Source of the DNA: Nemertoderma westbladi
Lineage: Eukaryota; Xenacoelomorpha; Nemertodermatida; Nemertodermatidae
NCBI GenBank assembly: GCA_032718475.1
Contig: JAUCBJ010008089.1
Coordinates: 1 to 26,979, forward strand
Direction of reading: 5' to 3'
Length of the DNA: 26,979 nucleotides
Below, piece after piece: positions 1 to 9,857 of the stretch. Below the pieces are notes generated by a model. That model did no database searches. It worked only from the letters and a program-made list of their open reading frames with translations, and was not told where the DNA came from. Every line of letters starts with the position of its first letter. Positions within the stretch are counted from its first letter, which is position 1. Both the position numbers and the translations under genes were made by a program.

Positions 1-1343
1 AATCACTGCTAACTGATCATACATACTGACTGATGAAACATTGCAAACTCATAACAATCAGTGTTCAGTTGTTGTTTTATACTGCTATTTACTGTCAGTT
101 CTTCATAATATGGTTGATGAATTATTATATTGGAATAACGAGAAATAACCCCGAAACCCAATATTCTTGATATACCGAAGGTAAGAGAGAAGGGTTACAG
201 ATAAACGATTGTGACTTATGTTGAAGTGGTTTGAAGTGAATCTAATGTTATTTGATAGACCCTACATGAGTCAGTCTGTGTTCCTTTTATATGTGACTAA
301 AATCAGTGAAGATCGGCAGATTAGTGTGCAGTATTGTGCAGCATTGTGTATGAGTGAGTCTGTTAAAGAAGCATTCCTAAAGAATGCGCCATATATGTGA
401 ATTATAATTAAGCCATATCGTTGTGAGTAGTTTAAGTCATAACTCTGTTTATATAGATAAAGCGCCACGTCCTAAAGGAACTGTTAATATTTCCCGAAGG
501 TGAATAATATTGTCAGAGATTATATAATACTGTCAGTCGAATAATACATTAGGCTTACATAGCAATAAAATTAAACCGTCGAACCCAATCTCCCGGGAAT
601 ATCCAGCGGGTGAATGGTCGCGCACGGATTGGTTTCGACTAGTGTAGTGAATCAAATACTTGTCAAAGACTAAAAACTGATTTAATATCTAGAAGACATC
701 TTAATTTGGTGGGTTAAACTGCCAAAGGTCTGAAAGCGCGAACAAATAATTTTAAGAAAAGTATAGCAAACCTATCTAGTGGTTTGTTTCATGGCGAAAT
801 TTTTTTAAACAAGCACTTTTGTATTAAGTCACCCCACCTGGCTGCCTGGTGTGGTGTCTTGAGACAGTGCTTAGACTAAAAAAAATCCCACTAGATAATG
901 TTTTTCTCCCAAAAAAGCATTATCTAGTGGCATAGAGGAAGTTTTCTTCTATCATTACAGCTCAGCATTAGGCAGTTAGGCCCCTATCACATTATGCATT
1001 AAGTCTGCCCTCCATCTCAGTTACTTTTCAAGTTATGTACAAAAACGTAGGTAGTCCTTGACAAAAACATAGGCTAAAAAAAGTGTAGGGTATCAAGTCA
1101 CCCCAGTTTACGGTAGGCCTACCGGTACCGCTAGGCCAGGCCAGGTCCAGCTGCCCTGCCCAAGCTGCCAGGCAGCCACTTCTATATCAATTACGGTAGG
1201 CCTACTGGTACCTTTCCCGCAGTTCCGGTACTTTTGCTAGGCCTGTATATATATTTTGTAGACCTATTAAACATTCGCGTGTACGGTAGCCTAGTCAGCT
1301 AGTTATAATTAAATTACTGGTAGCTCGCACGGATACCTTGATT
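1..1343. other. Upstream non-coding region before ERH
   Basis: I see no convincing gene here. The short open frames around 218-468 have no recognisable domain and lie on overlapping opposite strands. Visible structure includes a strong short hairpin at 888-930 and a near-repeat of TATTAAGTCACCCCA (822-836) as TATCAAGTCACCCCA (1091-1105). A GTAGGCCTAC palindrome followed by a KpnI-like GGTACC occurs twice, near 1112 and 1196. The last 100 bases should contain the ERH 5' leader, but I see no TATA box at a convincing distance. Confidence 0.6.
888..930. repeat. 43-nt near-perfect hairpin
   Basis: CCACTAGATAATG (888-900) is followed by its exact reverse complement at 918-930. The stem extends inward through TTTTT against AAAAG (one G:U pair), giving about 18 bp around a 7-nt loop. 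A further copy of one arm (CTATCTAGTGG) lies at 772-782. It may be the remnant of a palindromic mobile element. It is shorter than a typical animal microRNA precursor. Confidence 0.7.
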
Positions 1344-1658
1344 ATGGCGCACACTATCCTTCTGATTCAACCGAACGAGAAACCAGAGAGTCGAACCTAC
1401 AGCGACTTCGAGACCGTCCAGGAATGTATGGAAGGAATTGTCCGAATATACGAGGAACATCTCAAGCGAACCAACCCATACAGCCCGTCGATAACCTACG
1501 ACATCAGCCAGTTATTCGATTTTATCGATCAACTAACTGACCTGAGTTGTTTGGTGTTCCAGAAAGCGGGGAAGGCCTATACTCCATTCAATAAGGACTG
1601 GATTAAGGAGAAGGTTTATGTGATGCTGCGGAAACAAGCCGGTGGCGGTGAAAAATAG
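1344..1658 (+). CDS. ERH: Enhancer of rudimentary homolog (ERH)
   Basis: This is a small, highly conserved nuclear protein. In other animals it acts as a homodimer in mRNA splicing, RNA decay and small-RNA pathways by binding short peptides of partner proteins. The frame from the ATG at 1344 gives exactly 104 residues, the length of human ERH. It begins [10 protein letters not shown] and contains the family hallmark [13 protein letters not shown] (residues 50-62) and FNKDWIKEK (82-90). T18 is conserved and T24 replaces the Ser at the second proposed casein kinase II site. An upstream in-frame TTG at 1338 is not needed. The gene has no introns here, whereas the human gene is split, so a retrocopy or lineage-specific intron loss is possible. 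The frame is intact and looks functional. SLC35C1 follows on the same strand. Confidence 0.97.
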   Translation: MAHTILLIQPNEKPESRTYSDFETVQECMEGIVRIYEEHLKRTNPYSPSITYDISQLFDFIDQLTDLSCLVFQKAGKAYTPFNKDWIKEKVYVMLRKQAGGGEK

Positions 1659-2116
1659 CGGTGCACCGGTGAGAACGGTGCTTTTAAACTAGCCGATATT
1701 ATACCGGTATATCAAGTGTTTCGAGTTTCAGAGATAATTCTAATTCTGTAATTGTTTTGTTGGAGGTTTTTTTAACGATTTTGACGCCTAAAACTTGTTC
1801 CCTATCGGCCTATCGAGTAGTTCATTATTAACTGCTGGCGGGTGGCTGACTGCTGGACTGAGAGAAGATTTACCTACCAGCACACAGCCACGGTACAACT
1901 TTATGTAATAACATACCGGTAGTGTAAAAAAGGTTTACATAACTCCTACAAGTCTATATTCTATTCTACACAGTTGTTTGGTTGATAGAATAAACAAACT
2001 GGTTCACATTAGGCCAACAATTTGTTTGCGTCATAGGCCTATATATTTAATTTGTTTATATTTAGTTAAGAATATCAGTTTTTTGTTAGTAACTCACTTT
2101 ATTTCCCGGTAGAATA
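1659..2116 (+). promoter_or_regulatory. ERH 3' region with poly(A) signal and SLC35C1 leader
   Basis: Directly after the ERH stop is a small hairpin, GCACCG (1663-1668) pairing with CGGTGC (1676-1681). A canonical AATAAA at 1989-1994 could end the ERH transcript. Just before the next gene, a pyrimidine-rich stretch ending in CCCGGTAG (about 2095-2112) resembles a splice acceptor five bases before the ATG. That would fit a spliced or trans-spliced leader for the transporter. No other gene is visible. Confidence 0.5.
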
Positions 2117-3091
2117 ATGTCCAGGAACTACAACTACTTCCGTATCTTCCTCGTTGTCTCTCTCTACTGGTCCGTCTCTATCTCCATGGTCTTTACCAAC
2201 AAACATTTGCTCAGCACCTCCCAGGACGTCCCTCTTTTCGTCACCGCTTTCCAGTGTATCTGTTCTATCGCCGCCTGCCTCCTTCTACGACTCGCTTCTC
2301 TCCCTAGACGTAGTTTCCTTAGAATCCCTCCCGTTTCTTTAAATACCTCGGAATCCCTCAGCATCCTCCCTTTGTCTCTAACCTTCGTTTCTATGATTAC
2401 TCTAAACAATCTCTGTTTACATTTCGTCGGAGTCGCTTTCTACAACGTGATCCGCTCGCTAACAACCGTATTCAACCTCATTCTAACTTACTTCATTTTG
2501 GGCGAGAAGACCTCAGTTCCCGCTGTTCTCGCCTGTTTCCTTATAATATTTGGGTTTCTTTTAGGAATCGACGTTGAGAACGGGGGTTTCGCTTCCCCAA
2601 ATTTCTCCGTTATCAGCGTTGTAACCGGCGTTGCCGCGAGTTTTTTCGTCGCATTAAACGCGATTTTCACTAAACAATCTCTAACTAAACTAAACGGGAA
2701 CATCTTCAAACTAACTTTATATAATAATATAAACGCCTCTTGTATTTTCATTCCCGTTATTCTATATTTTGAATTCAGTAAACTATCGACGGTATTCTTC
2801 TCGTTTAACTTCTACTTTTGGTTCGCTATGATCGCGGCTGGGTTGTTTAGTGTTTCTATCGGCTATGTAACCGGCCTCCAGATAAGAACCACCAGCGCGA
2901 TCACCCACAATGTTAGTGGGACGGCTAAGGCTTGCGTCCAGACGGTTGTTGCTGTGTTGGTATACCGACTGGATAAGTCCGCATTGTGGTGGCTTAGTAA
3001 CGGTTTAGTTTGTCTTGGGGCCGCCGGCTACACTGAGGCGAGACGCCGCGCTATGGACAGTAACAATAAACGCCAATCATCACTGCTGTAA
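2117..3091 (+). CDS. SLC35C1: GDP-fucose transporter, SLC35C1 type
   Basis: This is a nucleotide-sugar antiporter of the Golgi membrane that imports GDP-fucose for fucosylation of glycoproteins. The 324-residue product is highly hydrophobic throughout, as expected for the roughly ten-helix drug/metabolite transporter fold. It contains SLC35C1 signatures: VVSLYW near 13-18, NNLCLHFVGVAFYN (97-110) followed by IRSLTT (112-117), the YNNINA stretch (202-207), IGYVTGLQI (248-256) and THNVSGTAKACVQT (263-276). Arg113 matches the arginine mutated in human leukocyte adhesion deficiency II (R147 in the human protein). It is shorter than human (364 aa) mainly through a shorter N-terminal tail. There are no introns and no disruptions. 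The tail (residues 307-324) is basic and polar. An AATAAA lies far downstream at about 3580; no nearer canonical signal was found. Confidence 0.95.
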   Translation: MSRNYNYFRIFLVVSLYWSVSISMVFTNKHLLSTSQDVPLFVTAFQCICSIAACLLLRLASLPRRSFLRIPPVSLNTSESLSILPLSLTFVSMITLNNLCLHFVGVAFYNVIRSLTTVFNLILTYFILGEKTSVPAVLACFLIIFGFLLGIDVENGGFASPNFSVISVVTGVAASFFVALNAIFTKQSLTKLNGNIFKLTLYNNINASCIFIPVILYFEFSKLSTVFFSFNFYFWFAMIAAGLFSVSIGYVTGLQIRTTSAITHNVSGTAKACVQTVVAVLVYRLDKSALWWLSNGLVCLGAAGYTEARRRAMDSNNKRQSSLL

Positions 3092-3237
3092 ACCTACTAA
3101 TTAGATTATAAAGATATTTCTAAAGGTTATTTAGAAATTTTTAGTTTATTAGTTCCTTTGTTTTGTGATCTTTTTATTATGTAGTATTCTATAATATTGC
3201 AAAATAATAATTAATTACTTATCAAAGTGTTCACAAT

Positions 3238-3503
3238 GTAAGTAAAGTAAACAAAGTAAGTACCGGTACTAAAGCAAGTACCGGTACTAAAGCAAGTACC
3301 GGTACTAAAGTAAGTACCCTAAGTACCGGTACTGGCGGTACTTACTTTAGTACCGGTACTAAAGCAAGTACCAGTACTAAAGTAAGTACCGGTACAATAG
3401 CAAGTACCGGTACTAAAGTAAGTACCGGTACTAAAGTAAGTACCGGTACAATAGCAAGTACCGGTACTAAAGTAAGTACCGGTACTTACTTTAGTACCGG
3501 TAA
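3238..3503. repeat. 18-bp palindromic tandem repeat (AGTACCGGTACT)
   Basis: Imperfect tandem units of about 18 bp, AAGTACCGGTACTAAAGY, are centred on the perfect 12-bp palindrome AGTACCGGTACT. Some units read CAATAG instead of TAAAGY. At about 3325-3350 and 3475-3503 the orientation flips, giving longer inverted repeats that could extrude as hairpins. The minus-strand open frame across it (Ser-Thr-Gly-Thr repeats) is a by-product of the 18-bp unit length. Confidence 0.9.
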
Positions 3504-4068
3504 GACCACGTAGATCTGGTTCTTTAAAAAATCTAATCCACAATCGATTTACAGAGTTGACAATGTGAAAATTCGTAAAAAATAAACTTCATAAAACTAT
3601 TAATAATTTATTGAAGGGAAATATTTGTCCATTATCGTTTAAATATTAAAGGTATCAGCAATATAATGTATTGTTATTTCAGGTTTATATTAAACGTTCA
3701 ATTTGTTAATTTGTAAACTATTTATTTCATCTTTATAATACTTCGTCCCCCGTGATCTTCGACTAACATAAATTTATCTTTGATCACTTCTTGTGATCTT
3801 CAGTCACAATTCTAAGTCACAGTCACCGTGGCGTATCCACACAAAACCACCTACATTCAAATATCAAAATAACTGTCAGTGGATATGGAAACGAGCCGAT
3901 TCCGAGGAATATTAATTGTTGAGTTGTGTATAGAATAGGAAGCGCATTTTAATTAGCTTTCATATGCACCCACCCACATTTATTTGCGACTCACAGTTGA
4001 AACGTTACGAAAGAAATAATGAAAGTTAATAAAAGGAAAATTTTATAAAAGTAATTTTGATGTATTGA
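3504..4068. other. AT-rich intergenic stretch
   Basis: No open frame of note, no RNA gene and no clear repeat. An AATAAA at about 3580-3585 could serve the upstream transporter gene. Confidence 0.5.
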
Positions 4069-4073
4069 TTTAA

Positions 4074-5010
4074 GGAGGGGGGGGGGGGGGGGGGGTAGCA
4101 CAGCACCCCCCTATTTTGGAAATTGACAAAAAAGTTTTTTATTCTATCATGTGCCAAATTTAATGGAGATTTCATATCTGCCAGCAGTTTTCTCATATCT
4201 TTTTTCAAACTCAGGTTATTACCCAATACGTAAGAGCTAGTCTGATTTTTGTAAAGCCTTCGAGCAGCACTATATTTTACAATTGTGCGGGGCCCTTTTC
4301 ATAAAAAAGGCTCTCACGGTACAGATATGTATAAAATTGCTAAAACGTTGTTTTACTAGTTATCTGTTTAGCAAGCATGTAAAATTTCGTTGAATTTCAT
4401 TCATTTTTGACAAAGTTATTGACGAACTGAGAAAATTGGTATTATCTAAAATAGCGGGAAGGTTTAAATTGGTCCTTAAACTTTAAACATTAAACACCCA
4501 TATCTCAGAACGACGTTTTTTCATGAAAAAGGCTATTCCTCCGCCAATTTTGACTGAAATGAGTTGAAATTTGGTACACTTGTTAAGATTACCCTTCTCA
4601 ATACCTCTTCTTAACAAATTTGGTTGGAAATGCCCTGGAGCCTTTTTATATCAAAAAGGCCCAAAAAAAGCCCTTTTTTGGGGCCTTTTTGTTCTAAAAA
4701 GCTCCATAGCATTTGAGGCAAAATTTGTTAAGACGAATTGGATGCAGGGTTCTTCTGAACCTATAATCCAAATTTCAACAATTTTCAACAAATATTGGTG
4801 GAGAAATAGCCCTTGGCGCAAAAAGGCCCTTTGGCCATTACGAAGCCATTTTGGGGCCAATTTTAAAAATACTTGGTTTTGCTATTCTCAGACAGTCCAG
4901 ACGTTGTTTAGTAGCAGAAAAAATAATTTTCACCCAATTTTATGGTCCAGAGACACAAAAATGTGAGGTTCAATTTGGGGGTGCTACCCCCCCCCCCCCC
5001 CCTCCCCTCC
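4074..5010. mobile_element. 0.94-kb inverted-repeat element with G/C-tract ends and TTAA flanks
   Basis: The left end reads TTTAAGGA, a run of 19 G, then TAGCAC (4069-4101). The right end (4981-5015) is its reverse complement: GTGCTA, a run of 16 C, then TCCCCTCCTTAAA. Both ends abut TTAA (4070-4073 and 5011-5014), the target duplicated by piggyBac- and Kolobok-type transposons. The interior has no convincing coding capacity. It holds several AAAAAGGCC motifs and a long hairpin near 4650-4695. I infer a non-autonomous element. TTAA is itself a palindrome, so the duplication is suggestive and not proven. Confidence 0.6.
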
Positions 5011-5015
5011 TTAAA

Positions 5016-5412
5016 TGCTCAAAAAATCTTTTTTAAAATCGAAATAAATCTTAACTCTTTGTTCGTCTGTCTGTCTGTAAAAAATTTAGAAGTATTCGAG
5101 CTAACTAAAATTTTGTTGTGGTTTTATTTCTGGTTTGAAAATACATTTCCGATGTCAGTTTATATGCTTGAAGAAATCTAGACTGAATGTGTGTCTGTCT
5201 GTCGGGTCTCTCTGCCTGTCCGGCAGTCCTACAGATATACAAACAGTCTTGAATCGATAAAACATGAAAACTGACATCGGAAATGAAATTAGCGACCCCC
5301 AGAGAAGCTCCATAATTCCGCCCAACTTTCCAAATAAACATTATTCTCAATCTACTCAAATTGAATTATGTCCCGAATCGGCTGGTTCCTTTCTATCTCT
5401 GACGCCCAGACA
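5016..5412. other. Spacer with a 17-bp inverted repeat
   Basis: ATTTCCGATGTCAGTTT (5145-5161) is repeated exactly in inverse orientation at 5268-5284, about 106 bp apart. TCTG/TGTC microsatellite stretches lie near 5062-5080 and 5190-5210. No gene is seen. This may be a small foldback element next to the satellite. Confidence 0.6.
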
Positions 5413-6485
5413 TGTAACACGTGGGGTTGGGTGCACGATTCCCATATCTGGGAGTGGTGTAACACTGGGGTTTGGTGCACGATTCCCATATCTGGGAGTG
5501 GTGTAACACGTGGGGTTGGGTGCACGATTCCCATATCTGGGAGTGGTGTAACACGTGGGGTTGGGTGCACGATTCCCATATCTGGGAGTGGTGTAACACG
5601 TGGGGTTGGGTGCACGATTCCCATATCTGGGAGTGGTGTAACACGTGGGGTTGGGTGCACGATTCCCATATCTGGGAGTGGTGTAACACGTGGGGTTGGG
5701 TGCACGATTCCCATATCTGGGAGTGGTGTAACACTGGGGTTGGGTGCACGATTCCCATATCTGGGAGTGGTGTAACACGTGGGGTTGGGTGCACGATTCC
5801 CATATCTGGGAGTGGTGTAACACTGGGGTTGGGTGCACGATTCCCATATCTGGGAGTGGTGTAACACGTGGGGTTGGGTGCACGATTCCCATATCTGGGA
5901 GTGGTGTAACACGTGGGGTTGGGTGCACGATTCCCATATCTGGGAGTGGTGTAACACGTGGGGTTGGGTGCACGATTCCCATATCTGGGAGTGGTGTAAC
6001 ACGTGGGGTTGGGTGCACGATTCCCATATCTGGGAGTGGTGTAACACTGGGGTTGGGTGCACGATTCCCATATCTGGGAGTGGTGTAACACGTGGGGTTG
6101 GGTGCACGATTCCCATATCTGGGAGTGGTGTAACACTGGGGTTGGGTGCACGATTCCCATATCTGGGAGTGGTGTAACACGTGGGGTTGGGTGCACGATT
6201 CCCATATCTGGGAGTGGTGTAACACGTGGGGTTTGGTGCACGATTCCCATATCTGGGAGTGGTGTAACACGTGGGGTTGGGTGCACGATTCCCATATCTG
6301 GGAGTGGTGTAACACGTGGGGTTGGGTGCACGATTCCCATATCTGGGAGTGGTGTAACACGTGGGGTTGGGTGCACGATTCCCATATCTGGGAGTGGTGT
6401 AACACGTGGGGTTGGGTGCACGATTCCCATATCTGGGAGTGGTGTAACACTGGGGTTGGGTGCACGATTCCCATATCTGGGAGTG
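5413..6485. repeat. 45-bp satellite, 24 copies
   Basis: Twenty-four head-to-tail units start TGTAACACGTGGGGTTGG and end with CCCATATCTGGGAGTGG. Eighteen are 45 bp and six are 44 bp, the latter reading ACACTGGGG instead of ACACGTGGGG. The units are otherwise nearly identical apart from rare GGTTTGG variants, so the array was homogenised recently. Because 45 is divisible by three, all frames stay open on both strands for long stretches; these are not genes. Confidence 0.97.
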
Positions 6486-6575
6486 AACTTTCAGTTTTGC
6501 CTCATATTCGCGGTATAGCTAGCTATATAACGGACTAACGGTTAGGGTGATGGTTGGTTGGATAGACAACTTTAA

Positions 6576-8111
6576 CCCTATTAAACCCGGGGGGGGGGGT
6601 CAATATGACCCGCCCCCGTGGTTTTTTTATTATAATTCTGAAACAAACGCAGTTGGGAATCTGAAATTTTATGACTTTTCCTAAAAATCTATTGTCTTCC
6701 TAGTAGTGAAAACCGTTTTCGAAAATATTGAGTAGTTTTCGAGTTATAGTACCATTTTTTAACCCTACTTTTGGCACTTTTTTGAGACGTTTTTTTAAAA
6801 TTACATTTCATTAAATATTAATTGTAACATCGGTTTTTTGGTGTTAGCAATTGGATGGAATTCATGTAAATTGATTTAGAAATTTCAAACATGTTTTTTT
6901 CGACGGGTGCCAGCACCAAATTTTAAAATATGTCAATTTTGTAAATTGATTGTTTGAAACTTGTTTTTTACGCAATTGGGGTTTTTTGGGGTTCTGGTTT
7001 CGATGAAATATATACGAGTTGCACCAAGCGTATCAAACTTGTATTTTTCGGTGCTGTGTGCAAATTTTGGTGCTAGCACGAAATTTTGAAAATCCATTCA
7101 ATAGATAAAATTGCTTGTGACAATTAATTTCTTGCATTTTATAGGTTTATGACTGTTCTGAATTCAATGGAATATATAATTATCGAACTAGACATCTCAA
7201 ACTTGTATTTTTCGGAAGTGGGTGCAAAATGTGGTGCTAGCACCAAATTTTGAAAACCATCAAGTATATCAATTGATTGTGTCATCTTGTTTCTTGCGTT
7301 ATACGGGTTTGTTAGGGTTCTGAATTCAATGGAAGCAGTAAAAATTTCATAAGAGTTTTCAAACTTGTATTTTTCGCCGGTGGGTGAAAATTGTTGTGCC
7401 AGCACCAAATTTTGGAAAATGAGTAAATTGATCAGTTGATAGTATCATCTTGTTTCTTGCGTCATACGGGTTTATGAGGGTCCTGAATCAGATGGAATCA
7501 ATAAAAACAGCACTGGACATCGCAAACTTGTACTTTTTGGTGATGGGTACGAAATTTGGTGCTGGCACCAAAATTTGCCAAATTACGCCGAAAAATACAA
7601 GTAGCAATGATCTGGCATATTTGAAATGTATTCCATTAGAATCAGCGCCCTAGAAAACCTGAAAATGTAAATTTATAGCATCGTATAAGTGAATTAAAAA
7701 TTTCGTGTTCTAACTGAAAAGTACTAGTTACTTGTTTTTTTCATTTTTTTCCTACGCATAGAGGACTAAACAGCCATTTATGGTAATCATATCATTTTTA
7801 AATATTTTCCAATATATTTTGCGCCCCAGAAAACCTGTATTGAAAAACAATTAGCCGAAAAATGTAACTTTCAAATTTTGTGAAAATTGTGCACTACTTG
7901 TAATTTTGGTGCTGCAATATTACCACCCCAGTACATTTTTTCGAAAATTTTTTTTTTCAGTCGGATCCAGACTAGTGATACCTACATACAAACAAAAAAA
8001 TCAGACGTTTTCGTTAATATTTGTAGATTTTAGAGGGAGGGGTCAATATTACCCCCCCCCCCCCCCCCCCCCGGTATTTGTACAGCATTTTATAGCCCGG
8101 TACTAATAGGG
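6576..8111. mobile_element. 1.5-kb inverted-repeat element with G/C-tract ends
   Basis: The left end has CCCTATTA (6576-6583), a run of 11 G (6589-6599), then TCAATATGACCCGCCCCC. The right end, read in reverse complement, has CCCTATTA (8104-8111), then a run of 21 G (8052-8072), then TAATATTGACCCCTCCC. The flanks are TTAA on the left (6572-6575) and ATAA on the right (8112-8115), possibly a TTAA duplication with one change. The interior carries a 163-bp tandem repeat and no convincing protein. It resembles the element at 4074-5010 in its end design, so both may belong to one group. Confidence 0.45.
6830..7580. repeat. 163-bp diverged tandem repeat, about five copies
   Basis: A palindromic core of the type TTTGGTGCTAGCACCAAA recurs with exact 163-bp spacing. 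Core positions are 6906, 7069, 7232, 7395 and 7558. Each is preceded by CAAACTTGTATTTTTCGG or a close variant, and the later copies also by GTTCTGAATTCAATGGAA-like sequence. The copies are substantially diverged but keep register, so this is an old tandem amplification inside the element at 6576-8111. Confidence 0.9.
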
Positions 8112-8137
8112 ATAAGGGTTATATAATAGTTAAATAC

Positions 8138-8974
8138 ATTGTTTTAAATACTGTATGGGTTGACTAACCTCAACATAACACTAAACTATATTATTGTTAT
8201 AATAATGTATGGGTTGACTAACCACAACATAACACCAAACTATATTATTGTTATAATAATGTATGGGTTGACTAACTACAACATAACAATAACACCAAAC
8301 TATATTATTGTTATAATAATGTATGGGTTGACTGACTACAACATAACACCAAACTATATTATTGTTATAATAATGTATGGGTTGACTAACTACAACATAA
8401 CACCAAACTATATTATTGTTATAATAATGTATGGGTTGACTGACTACAACATAACAATAACACCAAACTATATTATTGTTATAATAATGTATGGGTTGAC
8501 TAACTACAACATAACAATAACACCAAACTATATTATTGTTATAATAATGTATGGGTTGACTAACCACAACATAACACCAAACTATATTATTGTTATAATA
8601 ATGTATGGGTTGACTAACTACAACATAACACCAAACTATATTATTGTTATAATAATGTATGGGTTGACTAACCACAACATAACACCAAACTATATTATTG
8701 TTATAATAATGTATGGGTTGACTAACCTCAACATAACACCAAACTATATTATTGTTATAATAATGTATGGATTGACTGACTACAACATAACAATAACACC
8801 AAACTATATTATTGTTATAATAATGTATGGGTTGACTAACTACAACATAACAATAACACCAAACTATATTATTGTTATAATAATGTATGGGTTGACTAAC
8901 CACAACATAACACCAAACTATATTATTGTTATAATAATGTATGGGTTGACTAACTACAACATAACACCAAACTA
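8138..8974 (+). repeat. 54/60-bp satellite, left part (about 15 units)
   Basis: The unit is ATGTATGGGTTGACTAAC, then YACAACATAACACCAAAC, then TATATTATTGTTATAATA (54 bp). A 60-bp form has an extra ATAACA. The last unit stops at CCAAACTA (8974), where the element with CCCTGCAAACCA ends begins. The satellite resumes in phase at 13590. The 287-aa plus-strand frame and 305-aa minus-strand frame are repeat by-products. Confidence 0.97.
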
Positions 8975-9857
8975 CCCTGCAAACCAGAAGTATCCGAGGA
9001 TTAATTTTGTATTTGAAATTTAATGCTGCTAAAAAGTTGTGCAATAGTGCAATGAGACAAATTATTTGAGAAAAACCCATAATTTTACATTTTAACATTG
9101 AAGTAATCTAAAATAATATTTAAATACTAATATTAAAATTCAGATAGTGAAATGACATTCAGAATACATTCGAACAGCAATGTTTATTATTTAACACATA
9201 TGATCGCAACATATTTTGAATGATATTCTAATACTATATTCCATACTATTGATATTATAATGTATTTCCAATGTTATCGAAATGTTCAAATCAGAATATT
9301 TTCATTGGAAATGAATTTACATTGGGGATGAATCATAGCATTGTTATAACAATGATGCGAAAAGGTTATTCTAACGTTGTTTTTCGAATGTTGGCGGGTC
9401 ATACTTCAACTGCTTTGAATGACAATATTATTCTAATGTTATCCTAATGTCATCTTTATTAGGCCCTGCTCTGGTACAGAACTTTCCACGTGAATCCCCA
9501 TTGTTTTCATTATCGTTATTGTCCAGTCCTTGCCAGTGCAGATTGTTTAACACACCTACTCAGTGCATCCACATGAACCAAATGTGTTCATGTTTTGGTT
9601 TTCCTGGACCGTAACTTACAGTACATGGATGTTTTTCAGTACGGTTCCATACAGCCATACCTACAGTTGTAGGCCTACACCCCTACAGATATATCAGTCC
9701 TAATGTGCGGTTGTCAATGAGACCAATAAGGCATGTGCCACAGAGACCACGCACGAGATCCGAAAGGCCGCTTGCGTTTTAGTTACAGTACAGTAAATAT
9801 CTAAATATTGTTAAAAAAAAATTTTGCACAATAAACAAACTTCGAGAGGGGGGCGGG

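Noticed and set aside
1663-1681. Histone-type 3' stem-loop after ERH
   Set aside because: The stem GCACCG/CGGTGC lacks the conserved histone stem-loop sequence, and ERH mRNA is expected to be polyadenylated (AATAAA at 1989).
4571-4966. 131-codon frame inside the G-tract element
   Set aside because: No recognisable domain, overlapped by equally long frames on other strands, and its sequence is dominated by AAAAAGGCC hairpin repeats.
5352-6538. Long open frames of 250-370 codons on both strands (MGIVHPTP / WESCTQPH / GNRAPNP repeats)
   Set aside because: They are translations of the 45-bp satellite, open in several frames of both strands because 45 is a multiple of three. No start context, domain or splice support.
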